Position numbers and translations under genes: made by a program
NCBI GenBank assembly: GCA_005880525.1
Contig: VBFW01000134.1
Span: 1-16,833 of the forward strand
Direction of reading: 5' to 3'
Source: Chloroflexota bacterium
Lineage (GTDB): Bacteria > Chloroflexota > Dormibacteria > Dormibacterales > Dormibacteraceae
DNA: 16,833 nucleotides
The notes under the pieces: generated by a model
What the model was told of the DNA's origin: nothing
The model's input: the letters and a program-made list of their open reading frames with translations, nothing else
Databases searched by the model: none
In this document: piece by piece, positions 1-6,303 of the stretch
Layout of the letters: each line of letters begins with the position of its first letter
How positions within the stretch are numbered: position 1 is the first letter of the stretch

Positions 1-521
1 AAGCGGTACTCCTCCACGTCTGGTGGGGTCAGCAGCTCCGACGGCGCCAGCCGCTGCAGCTCGGCCGCGAGCCGCTCGCCAGGCATCTGGCACAGCAGCA
101 GCTCACCGGTCGACAGGTCGCATGCTGCCAGGCCGGCCTCGCCGCCACGCGTCCACGCCGCGATCAGGTAGTTGGCTTTGGCCGGCTCCAGGTACGCGTC
201 TTCGACCACCGTGCCGGGGGTGAGCACGCGGGTGATGTCGCGCTTCACGACCGCCTTGCCCGACGGCGCCTCGACCTGGTCGCAGATAACGACCTTTTGC
301 CCCGCCCGCAGCAGCTTGCCGACGTAGCTCTGCCAAGCGTGGTGCGGCACGCCGCACATCGGCGCCCGCCCTGACTTGCCCAGCGGACGGGATGTGAGCG
401 TCACGCCCATGATCGGCGCCGCCATAACGGCGTCCTCGAAAAAGATCTCGTAGAAGTCACCTAGCCGGAACAGAAGGATCCCGTCAGGATGCTGCCGCTT
501 CGCCTCCCGGTACTGCCTCAT
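1..521 (-). CDS. mutS: DNA mismatch repair protein MutS, N-terminal part (runs off left edge)
   Basis: MutS recognises base mismatches and small loops in DNA and starts methyl-independent or MutL-dependent repair. About 173 codons are present. They cover the mismatch-binding domain I: the N-terminal TPVMRQY/AK/HPDGILLFRLGDFYE stretch carries the Phe-x-Glu wedge motif (F23-Y-E25, counting from the ATG at 521). MCGVPHHAW and GQKVVICDQVE follow, and domain II begins near LAACDLSTGE. The connector, clamp and ATPase domains lie outside the window. The start is uncertain. ATG 521 has a GGAGGT 15 bases upstream, but the family-typical Leu-Thr-Pro sits just before this Met. An in-frame GTG at 581, overlapping the miaB stop, would instead read through a palindromic repeat. 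Placement after miaB matches the Bacillus order. Confidence 0.93.
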   Translation of the reverse strand, partial: MRQYREAKRQHPDGILLFRLGDFYEIFFEDAVMAAPIMGVTLTSRPLGKSGRAPMCGVPHHAWQSYVGKLLRAGQKVVICDQVEAPSGKAVVKRDITRVLTPGTVVEDAYLEPAKANYLIAAWTRGGEAGLAACDLSTGELLLCQMPGERLAAELQRLAPSELLTPPDVEEYR

Positions 522-536
522 GACCGGGGTCAGCGG

Positions 537-577
537 ACCTCCCTCCCCACCTTGGGGGGAGGGTTGGGTGGGGGTGT
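537..577. repeat. GC-rich palindromic repeat, copy 1 (miaB-mutS gap)
   Basis: An inverted repeat has arms CCCTCCCC (541-548) and GGGGAGGG (556-563), followed by a G-rich tail to about 575. A second copy lies near 11570-11605. Both share the CCTCCCCAC arm, the GGGGAGG return arm and a G-rich tail. This looks like a dispersed intergenic palindromic element. Here it sits directly on the mutS start region and could form a hairpin in the miaB-mutS transcript. Confidence 0.6.
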
Positions 578-1846
578 TCACGCCGCTCGAGCGCCCATCA
601 GCTGACCCGCGGTGGCCTGGATCACGCGGATGTCGACCAGCGTTCCTGGTTCGGCGTGGCCGAGCACCACTGCGCGCTTACCCTGGCGGATGCGCCCGTA
701 CGGGCGACCCAACTCGTCACGGCCTTCGACCAGCACTTCGACCTCACGACCGATCCAGCGAGCTGTCTTGCGCGTGGCGATCTCCCGCTGCAGAGCCAGC
801 AGGTCGTTGAGCCTGCGCAGCTTCTCGCTGTCGGGTACGTCGTCGGGCATCTTTGCTGCGGCGTAGGTCCCCGGCCTTGGCGAATACATTGCCAGGTGCA
901 CCACATCGAACTCGATGTCCTCAAGCAATCGGCGCGTGTTTTGAAAAGCCTCGTCAGTCTCACCGGGAAAGCCGACGATCACGTCGGTAGCGAGTCCGAT
1001 ATCGGGCATCAGCGCCCGCGCGCGCTCGATGGTCGCGCGGTAATGCCGCGTCTGGTAGCCGCGCGCCATACGCCGGAGGACAAGGTCGTCGCCCGACTGG
1101 ACCGGAAGCTGCAGCTCGCGGCAGACCACATTGCTCGCCGCCATCACCTCCAGCAGCTCGGGCTCGAGATCCTGTGGATGCGACGTCATGAAACGCAGTC
1201 GCTTCAAGCCGGGCAGGCGCTCGACCTCGCGCACCAGCGCGGCCATTCCGCCGCGTCCGCCGGGGTCGGTGTAGTCGTCGACGTTCTGTCCCAGCAGGAC
1301 GATCTCTCGGGCGCCGTCGGCGATGGCCTCAGTGCACTCGGCCAGCACCTCGTGCATCGGGACGTGACGCTCGCGACCGCGCACGCGCGGGACGATGCAG
1401 AACGTGCAGTTGTGATCGCAGCCCTGGATGATCCTGACGAAGTGACTCACGCCCGTGCGCCCAGCCTGCGGCAGCGCCTCGCCCTGGGACCAGTCGTGGC
1501 GAGCCTGAAGACCCGCGATGAAGCTGTCGTACTCGCCGATCGGGACAACCGCGTCGACCAGCGGGAATCGCGCCTGCAGGCGCTCGCCTTCCTTGCCGAC
1601 GATGCACCCGGTCACGGCGATGGTGCGCTCGGCCGTCTTCCACTGCCTCAGCTCGTGGAGCTTGGAGTAGACGCGTTCCTCCGACGCCTGCCGCACCACG
1701 CACGTGTTGAGGATCGCGATGTCGGCGCGTTCGAGAGACTCCTCGACATAGCCCGCCGCGAGCAGCTTGCGCGCGATGCTCTCGGAATCCGCCGTGTTCA
1801 TCTGGCACCCGATGGTCCAGATGTGGAACGACCTCGCTCGGATTAT
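578..1846 (-). CDS. miaB: tRNA-2-methylthio-N6-dimethylallyladenosine synthase MiaB
   Basis: This radical-SAM methylthiotransferase adds a methylthio group to i6A37 of tRNAs reading UNN codons. In order, it has an N-terminal UPF0004 domain with three cluster cysteines (TIGCQMN, LNTCVVR, VTGCIVG), a radical SAM core with CDHNCTFC (Cx3Cx2C), and a C-terminal TRAM domain ending MGARAA. PVQSGDDLVLRRMARGY is typical of MiaB rather than RimO or MtaB. The start is the open question. The first in-frame ATG is at 1921 and would overlap spoVS by 79 bases, adding about 25 residues that look like out-of-frame spoVS. No in-frame ATG, GTG, TTG or CTG lies between it and the conserved core. I place the start at an ATA (1846-1844) that overlaps the spoVS TAA and has GGTGGAG just upstream. 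The gene is likely translationally coupled to spoVS. Confidence 0.93.
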   Translation of the reverse strand: MIRARSFHIWTIGCQMNTADSESIARKLLAAGYVEESLERADIAILNTCVVRQASEERVYSKLHELRQWKTAERTIAVTGCIVGKEGERLQARFPLVDAVVPIGEYDSFIAGLQARHDWSQGEALPQAGRTGVSHFVRIIQGCDHNCTFCIVPRVRGRERHVPMHEVLAECTEAIADGAREIVLLGQNVDDYTDPGGRGGMAALVREVERLPGLKRLRFMTSHPQDLEPELLEVMAASNVVCRELQLPVQSGDDLVLRRMARGYQTRHYRATIERARALMPDIGLATDVIVGFPGETDEAFQNTRRLLEDIEFDVVHLAMYSPRPGTYAAAKMPDDVPDSEKLRRLNDLLALQREIATRKTARWIGREVEVLVEGRDELGRPYGRIRQGKRAVVLGHAEPGTLVDIRVIQATAGQLMGARAA

Positions 1847-2124
1847 CGGCTCTCCACCAGTAGACGGATTCCGGTCCGCTCCTCGCCGTCGATCGAGATG
1901 TCGATGAAAGCGGGGATGCACACCAGGTCGAGGCCGCCGGGAGCGACATAGCCCCGCGAGATGGCGATCGCCTTCACCGCCTGGTTGATTGCCCCGGCTC
2001 CGATTGCTTGCACCTCGACCCTGCCTTTACTGCGGATCACTCCAGCGATGGCGCCGGCCACGGCAACCGGCTTGGAGGTGGCTGACACTTTCAGCACCTC
2101 CACCGGAGCGCGTTCCCCTGACAT
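1843..2124 (-). CDS. spoVS: Stage V sporulation protein S (SpoVS) family protein
   Basis: A 93-residue protein close to Bacillus SpoVS along its whole length: LKVSATSKP, VAGAIAGVIR, VQAIGAGAINQAVKAIAI, RGYVAPGGLDLVCIPAF and IDGEERT. SpoVS proteins are small Alba-like proteins. In Bacillus the gene is needed for spore coat and cortex steps, but homologues occur widely in bacteria that do not sporulate, where they may act as nucleic-acid-binding regulators. The ATG start has AGGAGAT 8 bases upstream. It follows ymdB by 14 bases and overlaps the likely miaB start. The ymdB-spoVS pair is the conserved Bacillus arrangement. No other sporulation gene is visible here, so a sporulation role should not be assumed. 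Confidence 0.95.
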   Translation of the reverse strand: MSGERAPVEVLKVSATSKPVAVAGAIAGVIRSKGRVEVQAIGAGAINQAVKAIAISRGYVAPGGLDLVCIPAFIDISIDGEERTGIRLLVESR

Positions 2125-2138
2125 TGCTGGATCTCCTG

Positions 2139-2930
2139 TTAAGAGTGTTCTCTGTCGACTCGCTGGATCGATGTTGCCCGGCCGCTGGAGGCACTAATGG
2201 TAACCAGTACCGAGTTGAAAGTCACAGGTCCGGAGGCCACCACGAACCGGTTCGGAACGCCGGTCAGAAAGCGCTTCAAAACGACGTCTTTGTCCATGCC
2301 GATGCAGCCGTCGCGAGGCCCCACCATGCCGACGTCCGTGACGTAGGCGGTACCTCCGGGCAGAACCCGGGCGTCGGCTGTCGGGATGTGCGTGTGGGTG
2401 CCGACGACCGCGCTGACCCGCCCGTCCAGGTACCAGCCCATGGCCGTCTTCTCGGAGGTCGCCTCGGCGTGCATGTCGCAAAGGACGATGCGGTGGTTCG
2501 GATGCGCGGCAAGGATCGCGTCGGCGGCGCGAAACGGGTCGTCGATGCTCTCGACGAAGATCCGGCCCATCACGTTCATGACCAGGACCTCCTGGCCGCC
2601 GGCCTCGAGCGTGCACCAACCCGTGCCGGGGGCGCCCGGCGGATAGTTCGCCGGCCGTGTGACGCGCTCCAGGTGCGGCAGCTCCGCCAGGAACTCCTTC
2701 TGAGCGAATACATGGTTGCCGGTGGTGATCACGTCGGCGCCGGCCCCCTTGATCTCGTCGACGAGCTTGGCGGTAAGGCCAAACCCGGCTGCGGCGTTCT
2801 CTCCGTTGACCACTGTCAGGTCCGGCGTCAGCTCGCGCTTCAGCCCCGGCAGGATCGCCTTGACCGCCTCCCGCCCAGGATGTCCGACGACGTCGGCGAC
2901 GAACAGGATCCGGAACTCTTCCGAGCTCAC
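2139..2930 (-). CDS. ymdB: YmdB-family metallophosphoesterase (TIGR00282)
   Basis: A 263-residue calcineurin-like phosphoesterase of the YmdB family. The Bacillus enzyme is a 2',3'-cyclic nucleotide phosphodiesterase that affects biofilm and motility decisions and interacts functionally with RNase Y. Metal ligands are all in place: D13 (VADVVG), E44-N45 (NGEN), N72-H73 (TGNH), H154 (DMHAEATSEK) and H179/H181 (GTHTH), with the family signature TDVGMVGPRD after them. The GTG start at 2930 gives a family-length protein, although no clear ribosome binding site precedes it. The gene begins only about 15 bases past the U-tract of the rny terminator. Its transcription must therefore come from readthrough or from a promoter inside the rny 3' end. 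It heads the ymdB-spoVS-miaB-mutS group. Confidence 0.95.
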   Translation of the reverse strand: MSSEEFRILFVADVVGHPGREAVKAILPGLKRELTPDLTVVNGENAAAGFGLTAKLVDEIKGAGADVITTGNHVFAQKEFLAELPHLERVTRPANYPPGAPGTGWCTLEAGGQEVLVMNVMGRIFVESIDDPFRAADAILAAHPNHRIVLCDMHAEATSEKTAMGWYLDGRVSAVVGTHTHIPTADARVLPGGTAYVTDVGMVGPRDGCIGMDKDVVLKRFLTGVPNRFVVASGPVTFNSVLVTISASSGRATSIQRVDREHS

Positions 2931-2945
2931 CGGTCAATTGTCGGC

Positions 2946-2981
2946 AAAAACAAAAAGGGAGCCCGACTGCCGGGCTCCCTT
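2946..2981 (-). terminator. Intrinsic terminator of rny
   Basis: On the minus strand, just after the rny stop, a perfect 9-bp stem (GGGAGCCCG with CGGGCTCCC, 2957-2979) and a 5-base loop are followed by TTTTTGTTTTT (2956-2946). The A residues before the stem can pair with the first U residues. This is a textbook rho-independent terminator. It separates the recA-recX-rny side from ymdB-spoVS-miaB-mutS. Confidence 0.9.
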
Positions 2982-2988
2982 GGGATAG

Positions 2989-4518
2989 TTACTTCGCGTA
3001 TTCGACGGCCCTGGTCTCTCGGACCACGGTGACCCTGATCTGACCAGGAAAGCTGAGCTCTGACTCGATGCGCTTGGCGATGTCCCGAGCCATGAGCTGG
3101 GCCGCCGCGTCATCGATCTGCTCCGGCTTGACCAGGATCCGGACCTCGCGGCCGGCCTGGATCGCGTACGACTGCTGGACTCCCTGGAAGGAATTCGCGA
3201 TCTCCTCCAGCTTCTCCAGGCGCTTGACGTAAGCCTCCAACGATTCGCGGCGCGCACCCGGGCGGGCCGCCGAGATGGCGTCTGCAGCGATGAGCAGCAG
3301 CGCCTCCTGGGTTTGCGGCTCCTCGTCGTAGTGATGAGCTCGCACTGCATGCACGACCGGGGCGGGCACCCCGTGGCGCTGCAGCAGGTCTGCCCCGATC
3401 ACCGCATGCGAGCCCTCGACCTCGTGATCGATGGCCTTGCCGATGTCGTGAAGCAGGCCTGACAGCTTGGCGATACGAACGTCGGCGCCTATCTCCGAAG
3501 CCATCATGGCTGCGAGGAAGGCGACCTCCTTGGAGTGGTTGAGCACCTGCTGCCCGTAGCTGGTGCGGAATCGCAGGATTCCGAGATGGCGGACGACCTC
3601 GGGGTGAAGACCCTGGAGGCCGACCTCGAGCACCGCGGCCTCGCCCTCCTCCTTGACCCTTTGCAGGACCTCCTGTCGGGACTTGGCCACGATTTCTTCA
3701 ATGCGTGCCGGATGAATCCGGCCGTCGACGATGAGCTTGTTCAGCGCGACCCTTGCCACCTCGCGGCGCACCGGGTCGAAGCCGCTGATGATCACCGCCT
3801 CTGGCGTGTCATCCACGATCAGGTCGATTCCAGTCGCTTGCTGCAGGGCGCGGATGTTGCGGCCTTCTTTGCCGATGATCCGTCCCTTGAGCTCATCGGT
3901 CGGCAGCGGCAGAACCGAGACCGAGACCTCGGCGGTCTGGTCGGCGGCGATCCGCTGGATCGACTCCGTGACGATCTCCCTGGCGCGGCGCTCGCTTTCG
4001 TCGCGAGCCGCCAGCTCTGACTCCCGGACCTTCCGCGCAACCTCGTTGCGCAGGTCCTGCTCGACCTGGGCCATCAGCACGCCCTGAGCTTCCTGGCGGG
4101 TCATCTTGGCGACCCGCTCGAGCTCGAGCTGCTGCTGGCGCTTGTGATCTTCGAGCTGAGCCCTCAGCTCATCAAGCCCCTTTTCCTTGTCGCCGAACTC
4201 ACGCTCGCGACGGTTGAGGTCCTCGCCCTTGCGGTCGAGGTTCTCCTCTTTCTGGAGCAGGCGCTTTTCGATCTGCTGCGACTGTGCCCGGTATTCCCGG
4301 GCTTCCTGTTCGGCGGCGGTGCGGATCTTGACCGCCTCCTCCTTGGCTTCGAGCAGCTTCTCCTTGGCCTGAGTCTCCGACTCGGCCATGACCTGCTGCG
4401 CTTTGGCTGCGACGGCGCCAGCGCCGTCCCCGGACCGCCTCTGCAAGTACAGATACGCGGCACCGATGCCAACCAGGAGGGCCGCCACCAGTGCTGGTAC
4501 GAAGACGTATGCAGACAT
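2989..4518 (-). CDS. rny: Ribonuclease Y
   Basis: RNase Y is the membrane-anchored endoribonuclease that starts bulk mRNA decay in many Gram-positive and related bacteria. The 509-residue protein shows the full architecture. An N-terminal transmembrane helix (residues about 5-25) is followed by a long charged coiled coil (about 35-190). A KH domain has the GKEG loop at 216-219 (GRIIGKEGRNIRALQ). An HD domain has H328 and the LLHDIGK pair H357-D358. The C-terminal RNase Y domain ends SFPGQIRVTVVRETRAVEYAK. The ATG start has GAGGTG nine bases upstream. Length is close to the usual 510-520. It lies 130 bases after recX and has its own terminator. The neighbouring ymdB matches the functional pairing known in Bacillus. 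Confidence 0.97.
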   Translation of the reverse strand: MSAYVFVPALVAALLVGIGAAYLYLQRRSGDGAGAVAAKAQQVMAESETQAKEKLLEAKEEAVKIRTAAEQEAREYRAQSQQIEKRLLQKEENLDRKGEDLNRREREFGDKEKGLDELRAQLEDHKRQQQLELERVAKMTRQEAQGVLMAQVEQDLRNEVARKVRESELAARDESERRAREIVTESIQRIAADQTAEVSVSVLPLPTDELKGRIIGKEGRNIRALQQATGIDLIVDDTPEAVIISGFDPVRREVARVALNKLIVDGRIHPARIEEIVAKSRQEVLQRVKEEGEAAVLEVGLQGLHPEVVRHLGILRFRTSYGQQVLNHSKEVAFLAAMMASEIGADVRIAKLSGLLHDIGKAIDHEVEGSHAVIGADLLQRHGVPAPVVHAVRAHHYDEEPQTQEALLLIAADAISAARPGARRESLEAYVKRLEKLEEIANSFQGVQQSYAIQAGREVRILVKPEQIDDAAAQLMARDIAKRIESELSFPGQIRVTVVRETRAVEYAK

Positions 4519-4648
4519 GTGACATGCACCTCATGTATTCGCTTGTCAAAGTGCGGAACCGTCCTCGAAGGAGCCGGTCAGCGACCGGTCCCGAGATGGG
4601 TTGGCTCTATGACCGGAGACGCCCCGGCGCCTCGCGTGGAGTCAAATT
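4519..4648 (-). other. recX-rny intergenic region with a hairpin
   Basis: This 130-base gap contains an inverted repeat on the minus strand, CCGGTC-GCT-GACCGG, near 4573-4592. No U-tract follows it, so it is not a convincing terminator. A TTGACA occurs near 4544-4549, but no matching -10 hexamer lies at normal spacing before the rny start. A promoter for rny may be here, but I cannot place it. Confidence 0.35.
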
Positions 4649-5161
4649 TTAGGCGCCCTGGCCACCCTGCCGCTCCGCCAGCACGGCCCGGCAGGCAGCG
4701 CGGACGATGCCTGAAGGAAACCCTCGCCGCAGCAGCTTGACCCCCACGCGATCGAGCATCTCCCGATACCCGATCTCCCGGCCTCGGGGGCACATACGTT
4801 CGGCCATTGCCGTGGCCGATGCCAGCTGCGTCTCGGCGTCGAGCCCGGCCAGCGCCTCCGCCGAGCCCTGGCGGTCGATCCCTTTCGCCGCCAGCTCGGC
4901 CGAGACCGCCAGGGAGCCCCGGTTCGCACTCCTGCGCCGAACCAGGCCTCGCGCGAAGGCGGCGTCGTCGAGGTAGCCCATCTCGGTGAGGCGCGCCATC
5001 GCGGACCCCACCTCGTCCTCCTCGTAGCCCCGGCGCGCCAGCTTCTGGCGCATCTCGGCTTGCGAGTGGGCGCGGCGGGCGAGCAGCGTCAGCCCCGCGG
5101 CAATAGCCGTCCCTAATGGAGGGCGGCGGGGGCTCCTCCGGCTAGAACTCCTCCCCGCCAC
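4649..5161 (-). CDS. recX: Regulatory protein RecX
   Basis: RecX binds RecA filaments and limits their extension. This 170-residue protein has the three-helix repeat layout of the family: ALTLLARRAHSQAEMRQKLARRGY, then a segment with RLTEMGYLDDAAFARGLVRRR, and a C-terminal YREMLDRVGVKLLRRGFPSGIVRAA repeat. The GTG start at 5161 lies inside recA, giving a 20-base overlap. No better in-frame start with a ribosome binding site is seen downstream, so the first 15 or so Arg/Ser-rich residues are less certain than the rest. The overlap means recX is made from the recA transcript and so should be SOS-induced with it. Confidence 0.93.
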   Translation of the reverse strand: MAGRSSSRRSPRRPPLGTAIAAGLTLLARRAHSQAEMRQKLARRGYEEDEVGSAMARLTEMGYLDDAAFARGLVRRRSANRGSLAVSAELAAKGIDRQGSAEALAGLDAETQLASATAMAERMCPRGREIGYREMLDRVGVKLLRRGFPSGIVRAACRAVLAERQGGQGA

Positions 5162-6185
5162 CGGATGCGACCTTCATGGGCACGACCTTAGCCGGCGCCT
5201 GACCGCCCGCGGCAGTTGCCCGGACTTTGGCCTCGATCTCGCTTGCCAGCGTCGGGTTCTCGCGCAGGTAGTTGCGCACGTTCTCGCGTCCCTGCCCGAG
5301 GCGTTGATCGCCATATGACATCCAGGTGCCGCTCTTGTCGAAGATCGCGTACTCGAGGGCGGCGTCGATGAGCGAGCCCTCGCGTGAGATGCCTTCGTTG
5401 AACAGGATGTCGAACTCCGCAGCTCGAAACGGCGGCGCGACTTTGTTCTTGACGACCTTGACCTTGACGCGGGCGCCGACCGAGTCCAGCCCGTTCTTGA
5501 TCACCTCGACCTTGCGGATGTCGAGCCGGATAGATGAGTAGAACTTCAGCGCTCGACCGCCGGGCTGAGTCTCGGGGTTGCCGAACATGATCCCGATCTT
5601 CTCGCGCAGCTGGTTGAGGAAGATCACCGAGCAGTTGGACTTGGAGATCGCCGCGGTCAGCTTCCGCAGCGCCTGCGACATGAGGCGCGCCTGAAGTCCG
5701 ACGTGTGAGTCGCCCATCTCGCCTTCGATCTCGGCCTTCGGCACCAGGGCCGCCACCGAGTCGATGACGATCACATCGACGGCGTTCGATCGCACCAGCA
5801 CCTCGACGATCTCGAGCGCCTGCTCGCCCGTGTCGGGCTGGCTGATGAGCAGGTCGTCGATCTTCACCCCAATGCGCGACGCGTAGATCGGGTCGAGCGC
5901 GTGCTCTGCGTCGATGAAAGCCGCCACGCCGCCCTGCTTCTGAGCCTCGGCGATGACGTGCAGCGCCAGCGTCGTCTTGCCGGCCGACTCCGGTCCGTAC
6001 AGCTCGGTGACGCGGCCGCGCGGAATGCCCCCCACTCCCAACGCCAGGTCGAGGAGTAGCGCGCCGGTCGGGATGACCGTGATCTCGCGCTGTGCCGCCT
6101 GCTCGCCGAGCTTCATGATCGAGCCCTTGCCGTAGCTCTTCGTGATCTGCGCGATCGCGCTGTCGAGTGCCTTTTCTTTTTCCAA
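5142..6185 (-). CDS. recA: Recombinase RecA
   Basis: RecA forms filaments on single-stranded DNA, drives strand exchange and triggers LexA self-cleavage. The 347-residue protein has Walker A GPESAGKTT (64-72), IDAEHALDP, Walker B VIVIDSVAAL (about 138-147), the L1/L2 region NQLREKIGIMFGNPETQPGGRALKFYSS, and the C-terminal DNA-binding domain. The C-terminal tail is short and only weakly acidic (GGGEEF). The start is a TTG at 6185, supported by TAGGAGG with an 8-base spacer, by the usual family N-terminus (KALDSAIAQI..YGKGSIMKLG), and by the absence of a competing start. It has its own promoter with a LexA box in the 114-base gap behind pgsA-pncC, and overlaps recX. Confidence 0.98.
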   Translation of the reverse strand: MEKEKALDSAIAQITKSYGKGSIMKLGEQAAQREITVIPTGALLLDLALGVGGIPRGRVTELYGPESAGKTTLALHVIAEAQKQGGVAAFIDAEHALDPIYASRIGVKIDDLLISQPDTGEQALEIVEVLVRSNAVDVIVIDSVAALVPKAEIEGEMGDSHVGLQARLMSQALRKLTAAISKSNCSVIFLNQLREKIGIMFGNPETQPGGRALKFYSSIRLDIRKVEVIKNGLDSVGARVKVKVVKNKVAPPFRAAEFDILFNEGISREGSLIDAALEYAIFDKSGTWMSYGDQRLGQGRENVRNYLRENPTLASEIEAKVRATAAGGQAPAKVVPMKVASGGGEEF

Positions 6186-6193
6186 TCCAGATG

Positions 6194-6200
6194 CCTCCTA
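6194..6200 (-). promoter_or_regulatory. recA ribosome binding site fixing the TTG start
   Basis: The minus strand reads TAGGAGG eight bases before the TTG at 6185-6183. This is nearly the full anti-16S match at ideal spacing and supports the rare start codon. Confidence 0.8.
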
Positions 6201-6273
6201 CGTCGTTGCGGCGAGTGTTCTATGTCGAGGTGCAGAACGCAATCTCATCTTTACAGGACCTGGCCGTTCGCAC

Positions 6274-6303
6274 ATGGTAGCGAACAGGTGTTCGGAGTGT
6301 CAA
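6274..6303 (-). promoter_or_regulatory. SOS-regulated recA promoter with LexA box
   Basis: On the minus strand, TTGACA (6303-6298) and TACCAT (6279-6274) are separated by 18 bases. Between them, at 6281-6294, lies the perfect palindrome CGAAC-ACCT-GTTCG, matching the Bacillus/actinobacterial LexA (DinR) consensus CGAACN4GTTCG. A repressor bound there would block the promoter between -35 and -10. The -35 hexamer overlaps the stop codon of pgsA-pncC. Transcription should start near 6267, leaving a leader of about 80 bases before recA. Confidence 0.9.

Noticed and set aside
1847..1921. N-terminal extension of MiaB from ATG 1921
   Set aside because: These 25 residues are Arg/His-rich, overlap spoVS in another frame and lie outside the UPF0004 domain. 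They are kept only as an alternative start.
656..1951. Long plus-strand open frame (431 codons) opposite miaB
   Set aside because: It is antisense to a clear MiaB with full radical SAM motifs. Long antisense frames are expected at this GC content, and the translation shows no family features.
4544..4549. TTGACA as the -35 of an rny promoter
   Set aside because: The hexamer 17 bases downstream is CATGTC, which overlaps the ribosome-binding region and leaves no transcription start before the ATG.
4573..4592. Hairpin after recX as an intrinsic terminator
   Set aside because: The stem CCGGTC/GACCGG is short and no U-tract follows on either strand.
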